Assembly (NCBI GenBank): GCA_947359465.1
Contig: OX375874.1
Coordinates: 99,885,441 to 99,949,440 of the forward strand
Length of the DNA stretch: 64,000 nt
Direction: 5' to 3'
From: Metellina segmentata
Lineage: Eukaryota > Arthropoda > Arachnida > Araneae > Tetragnathidae
Under the pieces are notes generated by a model. It saw only the letters and a list, made by a program, of their open reading frames with translations. It was not told where the DNA came from and did not search any database. Every line of letters starts with the position of its first letter. Within the stretch, counting starts at the first letter, position 1. Below, one piece after another: positions 44,949 to 54,273 of this stretch. A program made the translations under genes and the position numbers.

Positions 44949-45713
44949 TAAAGCTTCGGTTTCCTAAGAAAGCGTGGCCGTGATGTAGTGGTGGGTGGCG
45001 TCACTAAAACGTTGTTTATACTAATACATGGTGTTGGTTTCCTAGAGAGCGTTGTTTGTGAACGTAACGAAAATTATCGGAGCCGCCATTTCCATGACTG
45101 TCGTCATAGCGGTCTCAAACAGTTGGGGAACGTTTTTACTCTTGTAGCAGCAAGATTTCATTTCCTGCGCCAAACGATTCGAGCGAAGAGGAGCAAAATA
45201 AATAAACATTTTTGACTGCCAATGATTAATTCGTTTTTGTAAAATCGGGATCGTTAAACACAGAATAAAAATTTCAATGGATTTGAAAATTGCGGAAACT
45301 TTGACACCAGATCGATACCTTAAATGGGATGTTTTTTAAATAAATAATTAATTATTTAATAAATAATTAAAATAATAAAATGATAAATAATTGAATAATA
45401 AAGCTGTTTTTGATATCGATCTGGCGTAGAAATTTACGCTGATTTGAAATCTGTTGAAATTTTCACTCTATCTTCAATGATCCAGAAGTTAGAAACTTTG
45501 AACTAGAGAATAAAAAACCATTTTGTTTTGTTTCTCGGATAAAATGAACCACGACAGCCGTCTGTGTTGCCCATTCTCCAACGTATTCTGTCCGCCTAAG
45601 TTGGCACCTCTGGTCTCTTATTCGATGGTCGTCTAGTTATGCCCTGCGGCATCATGACGTATGACGGCTATTAGATAACGGCTCCACTTTCTTAGGAAAC
45701 CGAAACTTAAGAA
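44949..45713. mobile_element. Possible MITE with TTTCGGTTTCCTAAGAAAG ends
   Basis: The left end CTTCGGTTTCCTAAGAAAGC (44953) matches the right end in inverse orientation (TTTCGGTTTCCTAAGAAAGT, reverse complement of 45686-45707). Similarity covers about 31 bp with a few mismatches and continues as GTGGCCGT/GGAGCCGT. Interior GC-rich at 44980-45180, then a hairpin of Helitron-like sequence. No coding sequence. Superfamily unknown. Confidence 0.55.
45248..45484. repeat. Inverted pair of a Helitron-type motif
   Basis: 45248-45317 (GGGATCGTTAAACACAGAAT ... ACCAGATCGATACCTT) pairs with the reverse complement of 45413-45484 (GGATCATTGAAGATAGAGTG ... GCCAGATCGATATC). The same block occurs once in the Helitron at 10262-10340. 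The 95-bp spacer is nearly pure A/T. Confidence 0.7.
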
Positions 45714-46120
45714 CAGAATCAACATAGAACGGAGGAAGTGCGAAAGAGATCAAATCTACTAATGCTTCACAAGCTGATGATACAACACTACATTTGATAT
45801 CCACCCCTTCAATGAAAGACAATTCTCAGAGAAGCAAAAAACAAGGAGTCACTGCAAGAAGAAAAATCTACTGCTTCACAAGATATTTTACTACAGTTGT
45901 CCCATAATAATTCAAAAGAGGACGAGGATTTGACAACGGTGCCAATATGGCTGGCAAATGCAAGGGAATAAACGCACGTACTTTGGAAATTAATAATTAG
46001 CAATATTTGTACCTTGTGCAGCTCACATAATCTAAATTTAGCTGGTGTCCACGCTGCACACTAACTGGATATACAATGGGGACAGTGGAAACGACGGCCA
46101 CTTCCCAACTTTAGTTATGG
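45714..46120. other. Intergenic DNA
   Basis: No feature recognised. Confidence 0.4.
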
Positions 46121-46133
46121 GATGAGGAGTTGT

Positions 46134-46577
46134 TGTTGTTTCTTATGCCTACACTGGCAGACCGGAGGAGTGCCAGGCCCGTCCAAGACGTCAAGGGAGG
46201 GAGTGCGACTTCCATGTTATTGAGCCCCATTGGGAGGAAGTCCGACTTTGCTCGACATACATGGCACATCCGTTTTACAGGAAGGCCCCTTTTATACATC
46301 CATTCACTCACACATATCGTAATTTAGATCCCAATCAGAGGTCGATAACCCCCTGATCAGGTACCCCCATAGGTATTGATTTGGTATGGGAACATGGGGG
46401 ACTTTGTGACCACGACCTATTTGACGTGCCCCAGTCACCATTAGTGAACACGACGGTCTTTAGCCAGGTCGAAGCGCCGATCTCACATTCATCAGAATTG
46501 CAGGCTCCGCCGAGGACAGAACCCACAACCCTTCTGATGCTAGCCCGACGCTCTACTGACTGAGCTACCGCGGCTCG
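46134..46577 (-). mobile_element. Long tRNA-derived SINE (family 3, copy 1)
   Basis: A 444-bp element with 13-bp target duplications GATGAGGAGTTGT (46121-46133) and GATGAAGAGTTGT (46578-46590), one mismatch. The minus-strand head reads GCCGCGGTAGCTCAGTCAGT, with A box TAGCTCAGTCAG and B box GGGTTCTGTCC opposite 46513-46523. The head looks very close to a real tRNA over its first half. The tail on the left is a short (GTT)n run. A second copy, split by Copia, lies at 49222/54216. Confidence 0.92.
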
Positions 46578-46590
46578 GATGAAGAGTTGT

Positions 46591-46902
46591 AGATAGGAGT
46601 AGGTTATGGGGTTTGGCATTCCTTAAGATGAATTGCTGATTTGTCTTGAAGAAAATATTGGCTGAAGCAATTTTGAGAGTCGATACTGAATTTAAGAAGG
46701 ATGACTGAGGATGAGGTTTTTTTTTTCTTTAGCAGTTTATTTCATTGAAGAGAAGAAGGAATACCCGTTTCTCATCTCAACATCGGGGTGTCCATACGTC
46801 GATCATTTCCTTTTTGTTTGAAAGGGCAGGTATGTTGTATGAATATGATAATCTCTTGTGTAGAGATCCTTGTCGGAGTAGGACCTTCACGAACGCTACA
46901 CG
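46591..46902. other. Intergenic DNA
   Basis: No recognisable gene; the frame at 46745-47125 has no domain and runs into an inverted repeat. Confidence 0.4.
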
Positions 46903-46985
46903 TGGAAAAAAAGGGCCGCTCTGGGACGCATTCGCGGAATCCCTCACGTTTTCAGCACTCCTTGGCGAGTTGGCGAAAGCCGGCT
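46903..46985 (+). repeat. Inverted repeat arm, pairs with 48088-48162
   Basis: Contains ATCCCTCACGTTTTCAGCAC and CTCCTTGGCGAGTTGGCGA. The reverse complement of 48088-48162 matches over about 65 bp with few mismatches. GC-rich compared with surroundings. Confidence 0.75.
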
Positions 46986-48087
46986 GTATCGCCAACTGCG
47001 AGAACTATATCGGGCCACGCGAGACAAGACGACATTTTCATATACCCTCTTGCTGCCATCTGTTGACTCAGAAAGGAATCTTTTTATTACAAGTTTTTTT
47101 CTGTTTTAAATGTTTTTTATTTTAAATGTTTTACCTCAGCTACAAATATATATTAAATACATAAAATAATATATGGTTTTGTGACACATCCTAATATCTT
47201 AAACAATAAATATGAAATAAAACAACTTTAAATATTTTTTTTTCCTTTGAGATTACATGTATAAAAAATTTCTGTCTCCTTAACAGCACAAATGCAAATG
47301 CTATAATTACACAGGATATGAGTTAGAAAAAACTTTGTTTCGAAGAAAGTTATTGAAAACAGACAAAATAGAATATTTTTTCAATTTAAATTTTGTAATC
47401 TTGAGCTCGAATGAGTAAAACTAATCTAGAAGTGTATTTGTTTACAAAAAATTACTTTAGTTAATTCTTAATTCTTATTATTGATAACTGCTTTTACTAA
47501 TATAAAAAAATATCTACTACTAGTTGTCTCCCCAAACAGTGTCGGGATTATATTAAGTACGCGATCAAACAAGAGATTTGATTCGTAAGAAAGTATATTA
47601 TTAAAATAAAAACACTTGGGTTATAAAGGCGAATAATTTCCATAATAAACAACGTAATTGATTTATCCGTCTCCCCACTCGCATCTTAAACAAATACATT
47701 CTCATCAACTCTTTCTATTTGACGAGTTTTAGAGTAAGTGATCATTTTATATTGTAAAAATCATAACGAAACGCAATTGATTGACTAAATTTCAAATAAA
47801 TGTAAACATATACAATTTGTTTGCATGGAGGTACTTCTTATACCGTCTGCTTCTTATGTCAACCAATATTACGAAGTAGTTACAATAGAGAAAGAGAAAG
47901 TAAAACAAAAATAATCATGTTATATCTTGAATGTCAACATAATATATATAGAATATCCAAAAAAATCAGACTGAAAATCATAGCACTCAGCGAGAAAAAG
48001 ATGGCGATCTTCTAAACAACTTAGTAGGGTTGCTCGAGAAATTGAGAAGGATTGCCAATTTCCCCAGCTTTCGGTTCTCAAAGTGCT
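46986..48087. other. Spacer of the inverted repeat
   Basis: AT-rich, no gene recognised. The 64-codon frame at 47821-48015 has no domain. Confidence 0.4.
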
Positions 48088-48162
48088 TTATATCGCCAAC
48101 TCGCCAAGGAGTGCTCAAAACGTGAGGGTTTCCGCGATTGCCTCCGGGACGGTATTCCCAAA
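48088..48162 (-). repeat. Inverted repeat arm, pairs with 46903-46985
   Basis: Contains CGCCAACTCGCCAAGGAGTG and CAAAACGTGAGGGTTTCCGC, inverted relative to the left arm. Could be the ends of a 1.26-kb element or two opposed copies of a dispersed repeat. Confidence 0.75.
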
Positions 48163-48438
48163 GATCCTAACTCATCGATGGTGTAGAACGGGGTGGAGGT
48201 AACTGTGGGTTCGACATAAAGATCTGAAGAAATGGAATGTTGTAAACGGAAAGTTATTTCTGGAAAAAATTGGATCCGCCAGATGGTTGAAAGGGATGCA
48301 CCATGGGAATTGATCCGATTCCCTCGGTCAATCAATTCTTTTCCTGCGAGATCCACACAGTCACCCCAAAATCGAGGCAGCAAAAATTCCTACGTCTTTA
48401 ACGTTGGTAAAAAGTGAGAGAGTGAGGAAAATCACGCC

Positions 48439-48495
48439 AACACCCCGTTGTGTTGCTCTAGTACGACGTTAACAAATTTACCATTACCATTACCA
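48439..48495 (+). repeat. SINE family 1 tail fragment
   Basis: CCGTTGTGTTGCTCTAGTAC followed by GACGTTAA and a short (TTACCA)n-like stretch. Matches the tails at 18693, 18777 and, inverted, 20905. Confidence 0.55.
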
Positions 48496-48990
48496 GAAAG
48501 CGTTCGTTTTGGTTTTGGCCAGTTTAGGGGGTGAACCCATGAAAATTGGTGTTGTGTGGGTAATTTTTAGGTTCGGTGTAGGTGCGGTGATGATTATGAA
48601 TGTAACGTTTTCAATCAACGTTACAGCATCGATCGAACAAATAAAGCATTACAACAGAAAGATTTGTCAATAGAATGTGGAACAAAATTAATTGCTAGAT
48701 TACGTAGTACATTACAAGGTCTTCGAGGAACTACGAGGAAAAAAATTTTCAGGACGTACAAAATTGGCTGATGAAATGGGTTTAGAGATGGGATTTCTTA
48801 ATAAACGAAAAATAAGAGTTAAGGTAATGGTAATAGTTGAAACATAAGATGAAGGGAGTAACTTGACACCAGAAGAATTATTTAAAAAACAAATTTACAG
48901 AAAATAATACAGCACTATACTATCTTAAATATATTGGCATTATCAAAAAATGAAAACTATATGACGATTTTTGATTTTTATATGGCTCGT
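48496..48990. other. Intergenic DNA
   Basis: Nothing recognised up to the hAT target duplication. Confidence 0.4.
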
Positions 48991-49221
48991 CTTTACACAG
49001 GGCCGGCTCTAGACATTTTGGCGCTCCGGGCAAAACCTTAATTTTGCGCCCCCCCCCCCCACTCCCCGTTTTTTTTAAGTAAATCTCATGCGACTATATT
49101 AGAAAGTCAAGACAACATTGAAAAAAATGAAAAAAAAAAAAAAAAAAACTTTTTTTAAAACTCAATCATCAGATAACAAGATAAGCAATTTAGCACTTAA
49201 GGCAAAATAACAAAAATTAAA

Positions 49222-49314
49222 ATGTTGTTGTTCTGTTGTTTCTTATGCCTACACTGGCAGACCAGAGGAGTGCCAGGCTCATCGAAGACGGCAAGAGGCG
49301 AGGGGGGTGCGCCT
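49222..49314 (-). mobile_element. SINE family 3, copy 2, tail part
   Basis: Left piece of a SINE cut by the Copia element: (GTT)n tail and CTTATGCCTACACTGGCAGA, as in the copy at 46134. Its last bases CGCCT (49310-49314) are the Copia target site. Confidence 0.92.
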
Positions 49315-49513
49315 TGTAGAATTTTAGTACAGAGATAACACAGAGTTTTACTCGGCTAAATAGGTTTATTTAAATAGGTTTATTTAAATAGTTAATAAAT
49401 ACATCACACACAACAGGCAACTAGACAAGCAGTAAGCACATGCTTCAGAAGGTAAACAAGTAGTCTAGTGTTGCCACTCCAGATTAACTAACTTGAATAA
49501 TTATATCTCAACA
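49315..49513 (-). repeat. Copia 3' LTR
   Basis: Downstream LTR on the coding strand. TG...CA ends. Carries a tandem duplication of AGGTTTATTTAAAT not found in the other LTR, and TGTAGA where the other has TGTTGA. Confidence 0.97.
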
Positions 49514-49525
49514 CACTCCCTTAAT
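49514..49525 (-). other. Copia polypurine tract
   Basis: The minus strand reads ATTAAGGGAGTG just before the 3' LTR, a short purine run as usual for Copia elements. Confidence 0.6.
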
Positions 49526-49617
49526 TATCAAAGTTTTCATAAACATAAAATACAACATAGCAAAGACTAAAAAATTAATCACAATTTTACACATTTAGAA
49601 ATACTAAATTATTATAC

Positions 49618-50001
49618 TTCAGTAATCAAGTTATATTACTAATTCAGATTTAAATTTCTGAAATTTAATAGATCCCAAAGCTTTAGTGAAAATATCTGCA
49701 ATTTGTATGTCAGTAGGACAATACTTTATGTTAATTAAACCTTCATCTACCTTTTCTTTTATGAAATGGTACCTAACATCTATGTGTTTACTACGTTTAT
49801 TAAATAAGTTAATTCAGTAATCAAGTTATATTACTAATTCAGATTTAAATTTCTGAAATTTAATAGATCCCAAAGCTTTAGTGAAAATATCTGCAATTTG
49901 TATGTCAGTAGGACAATACTTTATGTTAATTAAACCTTCATCTACCTTTTCTTTTATGAAATGGTACCTAACATCTATGTGTTTACTACGTTTATTAAAT
50001 A
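49618..50001. repeat. 189-bp direct duplication at the Copia 3' end
   Basis: 49618-49806 is repeated at 49813-50001, separated by AGTTAA, with no difference that I can find. The duplicated unit includes the last 50 or so codons of pol and some 3' untranslated sequence, so an extra copy of the coding end lies beyond the stop codon. Confidence 0.93.
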
Positions 50002-53000
50002 CCCCATTTTTAATTAAACTTATAGCACTTTGGTTATCAATATTTAAAGTAACAGAAATTTTTTCATTTGTGAGTTCTTCAATTAAACTTTTAAGATACA
50101 CAAGTTCTCTACAACATTCTGCTGCTGATATATATTCAGCCTCTGTGCTTGAGGTAGCTACAATGGACTGTCTTCTAGAACACCAACTTATTGGTCCACC
50201 ACAAAAATAGATCACATATCCAGTAGTACTTTTACGTGTTTCACTATCTCCAGCATAGTCAGAGTCACAATATGCAATAAGTTCTTTATCACTGCTCTCT
50301 TTTGAGTAGCTTATTCCTGAATTTATGCTTCCCTTTAGATATCTTAGAGTTCTCTTTAGATTCACAACATCTTCATTAGATGGATTTTCAACATGACGAC
50401 TGTTAGAATTCACTGCAAAAGCCAAATCTGGTCTAGTTCTCCACGATAAATATAAAAGACTTCCCAAAGCTTCTCGAAAAGGGAAAGCAATTTCTTCATG
50501 TTTTTCAGTATCATCAGCTGAAGTCTTCAATATGGGTGTGTTCATTGGTTTTGCATCTTGCATTTTATATTTTTGTAGCACTTGGCCCGCATACGCTTCC
50601 TGGTGAATTTTCAGTGCTTCAGAATTTAATTCTATACTAATTCCCAAAAATGAATCTGGTTTATCATATGATGTCATTTCAAACTCTTTTTGAAGGATTT
50701 CCAAGTATTCAACTAGTTTGGATCTATCAGGCCCAATTAGAATTCCATCGTCTACATAAAAAGCCAATATTGTGTCAGTTCCCACAAAAATACATTGTTC
50801 AGATTTAATTTGACGAAAATTTTTACTTTTCAAAAAGTCAGTTAGCCTTTTATTCCACCTCAAAGAAGCTTGTTTCAAACCATATAATGATTTTTGTAAC
50901 TTACATATTTTAGACTGATCACTGTAACCCACTGGCATTTTCATGAATATTTCCTCATCCAGTTTTCCATACAGAAATGCTGTCTTGATGTCAAATTGCA
51001 TAATATGATATCCTCTATTTGCTGCCAATCCAAATAAAATTCGCAGGGATGTTATGTTCACAACAGGACTAAAAGTCTCTTCATAATCTATTCCATAATT
51101 TTGTTCACATCCTCTGACCACTAATCTTGCTTTATACGTGTCATCATCTTTAATTTTAAATACCCATCTATTACTTAGAATCTTTTTATTTCCAGCACTA
51201 CTTCTATCCACAATTTTCCAAGTTTCATTTTTTTCTAGAGATTTCTTTTCATTTTCTATAGCTTTCTTCCAATTTTCTTTATCAGGGCCATTTACTGCTT
51301 CTTCATATGTAAGTAAGACATAATCAGTGAGATGAGTGGGTGGTTTCTTTATTCTTTTGCCTCGTCCAAGTTCCTCTTCCTTTTCTTCATCTGTCTGAAC
51401 CAATTCTTCGGAATCTTCCATACTTTCTTCTACATCAATTGGAAGAGACAAAATATTTCTTTCTTCAGTTCTTGGAACAAGAAATACCACATCTCTTGAA
51501 ATTTCTATTCTTCTTTTCTCTTCATCCCACAGCCGATAGCCATTGTGAGTATATCCAACAAAAATAAGTTTGTTACTTCTACAGTCCAACTTTTTTAGGT
51601 GACCAAGTTTCTTTGCATAAGCCACACTTCCAAATATTTGCAATCTGGACAAATCAGGCTTATTTTGGTACCACATTTCAGCAGGTGTTACCTCAGTAGC
51701 TTCTGTTGGACTGCGGTTTATTAGATATGATGCAGTTCTTAATGCTTCACCCCACATTAATTTCTTAAGGCCAGAATCAAAAATCAATGCCCGAGTTTTC
51801 TCAAGCAAGGTTCGATTCAAGCGTTCAGCTTTTCCATTTAATTGTGGTGTATGTGGAGTTGTGTAATCTAACTTGATACCCTTTGACTTGCACCAACTTC
51901 TCATTTCATTTGAAGTATATTCGCCTCCATTATCACAACGTATTTTAGCTACACGAAGTGACCATTTTGCTTCAGCTTCTTCTGTATACTCTTTTAGGAC
52001 ATTGAGAGCTTCATATTTGTTTTTAATCAAAAATACCATAACAAAATGTGTATAATCATCTAAGCAAGTCAAAAAATATCTATTTCTGTCCCATGTTTCA
52101 ACTTCTATAGGCCCACATATATCTGTATGTATTATTTGCAATGGTCTTGTAGCTCTAGTTCTTTCAGATTTAAAAGGAAGTCTGACTTGTTTAGCTTTTA
52201 GGCATACTTCACAAGAATTAGACATACCTTTTATTTCTTTTTCTGACAGCTTCATGCCTTTTGAATGCTTCAAAAGAAGTTTCATGTTCTTTTCACACAA
52301 ATGTCCAAGTTTATGATGCCATGTGTCTGCATAATTTTTACTCTCTGTCAACAATGCTTCATTTTGTTTATTCAGATCAATTTCATAGAGTCCTATTTCA
52401 TTTTTATACCCTTTCAACACAATTTCACCTTGTTTGGAAATTTCAACTCTATCTTCAACAAATTTCACTTCTCCTTTGTTTTTAGTAATAGCATTTACAG
52501 ACAGTAAATTTTTATACAGTTCAGGAACATATAACACTTGATTTAATATGCAACCCTCTGCTTTGATACTTCCAACACTTTTCGCTTCCATCACTTCTGA
52601 ATTCTTGGCAAGACCGATTTCAGTCGAGATTTTTAATGGATCTTCCAATAGTGTTTCAGAATTAACCATGTGACTTGAAGATCCCGAGTCCACAACCCAT
52701 TTGTTTGTAGAACTTCCATTAGGAGCAAGAAAGGAAACTTGTTTTCTTCCATTGGCATTATTTCTAAAAAAACAGTCTTTTTCAATATGATTAGTTTTTC
52801 TACAAATGCTGCAATGGGGTTGATTTCTCTGGTTCCTGCAATCTTTGGCAAAATGCGAAGAACTGTTACATTTAAAACATTTTCTTTCTTTGCCATATTT
52901 TTCTTGTATCTTAATTTTAGGACAGGATCTGGCAAGGTGATCTCCGCTGTTGCATTTGAAGCATTTTTTTTCATGGACTTTAAATGCAACACTCTCTTGC

Positions 53001-53347
53001 ACTTCTGGAATTTTACTTGAGTTTTCTTCATTTAATAACCGAGCTGTTAGGTTTTCTAAGGTCTTGTCTTCTTTGTTTGTGGAATCCCATGCACTTCGGA
53101 AGTGTTTATACTTTTCTGGAAGAGTTGATAGAATCTTCGATACAATCATTTCGTCATCTATGTTCTTGTCAAGTGTTTTTAAACGGAATGCAATGTTTTC
53201 TAACTTACTGATATGGGTGGCAAGATCCGATTCAGAATCCATATTGTAGTTGAAGAATTCTTGCAACAGATTACACTTTTGCTGCTCAGAATCCCGTTCA
53301 TATATTGAACAAAGTTTTTTTTGTACATCTCGCAACTGTTTCCGCAA
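49826..53347 (-). pseudogene. Copia Gag-Pol polyprotein, main frame
   Basis: 1173 codons. In order: the end of the Gag UBN2-type domain; three CCHC zinc knuckles (about 129-142, 157-170, 179-192); aspartic protease with DSG at 220-222; GAG-pre-integrase zinc region WHHKLGHL (343-350) with C379/C382; integrase catalytic Asp 409, Asp 472 and Glu 508; reverse transcriptase with YVDD at 864-867; RNase H with Asp 1028, Glu 1069 and Asp 1104. All these catalytic residues are present and there is no internal stop. The frame lacks only the Gag N-terminus, which lies in another frame upstream. Classed as a pseudogene because of that shift; it could instead be intact if the shift is a sequencing error. 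Confidence 0.93.
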
Positions 53348-53592
53348 TTTAAAATATGCATCATCACCTTTTTATCGATACTTGTCACAATAATTCTTTG
53401 TGCTTGCGCATCTCTTTTCACCCACGAACGAAATGCTGCATCAGCTAAGCCTTCTTTTGATTCCGTTCCGCTTACGATGTCAAATAAAGAATGGGATTTA
53501 AAAAGTATAGTCACTTGAAACTTCCACACTGGAAAATCACTTTTGTTTTTCAGTTTATCAATACTTCTCAAGTCTTCCGATACGTTAGCCAT
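53320..53592 (-). pseudogene. Copia Gag N-terminus
   Basis: Starts at the ATG 53590-53592 (MANVSEDLRSIDKLKN), 82 bases inside the 5' LTR. This is the DUF4219/UBN2-type start, with FPVWKFQVTILFKSH typical of Copia Gag. The frame leaves homology at the eight-T run 53315-53322 on the + strand (A8 on the coding strand), after which the main frame carries on. Confidence 0.88.
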
Positions 53593-53659
53593 TTTTTAGT
53601 TGTTTTTAGCGTTGCCTGGAACTTTTTACTTCTATTTCATTTAGCCACCAAACGATAAT

Positions 53660-53673
53660 CTGGGCACATGACC
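53660..53673 (-). other. Copia primer-binding site, initiator-tRNA type
   Basis: Directly next to the 5' LTR the minus strand reads GGTCATGTGCCCAG. By comparison with what I recall of Drosophila copia, which primes from an internal fragment of initiator tRNA-Met, 12 of 14 bases fit the anticodon-stem region of that tRNA. Inferred from memory of the tRNA sequence. Confidence 0.6.
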
Positions 53674-53858
53674 TGTTGAATTTTAGTACAGAGATAACAC
53701 AGAGTTTTACTCGGCTAAATAGGTTTATTTAAATAGTTAATAAATACATCACACACAACAGGCAACTAGACAAGCAGTAAGCACATGCTTCAGAAGGTAA
53801 ACAAGTAGTCTAGTGTTGCCACTCCAGATTAACTAACTTGAATAATTATATCTCAACA
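53674..53858 (-). repeat. Copia 5' LTR
   Basis: Upstream LTR on the coding strand, 185 bp, TG...CA ends, without the 14-bp duplication. Confidence 0.97.
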
Positions 53859-54216
53859 CGCCTTCCATGTTATTGAGCCCCATTGGGAGGAAGTCCGACT
53901 TTGTTCGACATACATGACACATCCGTTTTACAGGAAGGTCCCTTTCATACATCCATTCACTCACACATATCGTAATTTAGATCCCAATCAGAGGCCGATA
54001 ACCCCCTGATCAGGTACCCCCAGAGGTATTGATTTGGTATGGGAACATGGGGGACATTGTGACCACGACCTATTTAACGTGCCCCAGTCACCATTAGTGA
54101 ACACGACGGTCTTTAGCCAGGTCGAAGCGCCGATCTCACATTCATCAGAATTGGAGGCTCCGCCGAGGACAGAACCAACAACCCTTCTGATGCGAGCCCA
54201 CGCTCTACTGACTGAG
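53859..54216 (-). mobile_element. SINE family 3, copy 2, head part
   Basis: Right piece of the split SINE, resuming at CGCCTTCCATGTTATTGAGC and running to the tRNA-like head. The first bases of the head are missing after ACTGAG (54211-54216). Aligns closely with 46215-46565. Confidence 0.92.
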
Positions 54217-54273
54217 TAATGCTAAGTGAACTAATATCCCATATTATAAATAAATTCTAACTAACCAAAGTAA

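Larger units (their letters stand above)
49315..53858 (-). mobile_element. Copia LTR retrotransposon
   Basis: A 4.5-kb element on the minus strand with LTRs of 199 bp (left) and 185 bp (right) and a perfect 5-bp target duplication CGCCT (49310-49314 and 53859-53863). The domain order is Gag, protease, integrase, reverse transcriptase, RNase H, which defines the Copia group. The LTRs differ by one base plus a 14-bp tandem duplication, so the insertion is young. One frameshift in gag is the only coding lesion seen. Confidence 0.97.

Noticed and set aside
46507..46577. True tRNA gene
   Set aside because: The A-box half is good, but the B box is degenerate, the acceptor stem does not close, and the sequence continues into a SINE body with target duplications.
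46745..47125. 126-codon + strand frame
   Set aside because: Contains an inverted-repeat arm and ends in low-complexity Phe-rich sequence.
49881..50210. 109-codon + strand frame and similar frames to 53518
   Set aside because: Antisense shadows of the Copia polyprotein.
53315..53322. Programmed frameshift in Copia gag
   Set aside because: Copia elements normally use one continuous frame, and homology changes frame in the middle of the Gag domain at a simple A8 run. A mutation or sequencing error is simpler.
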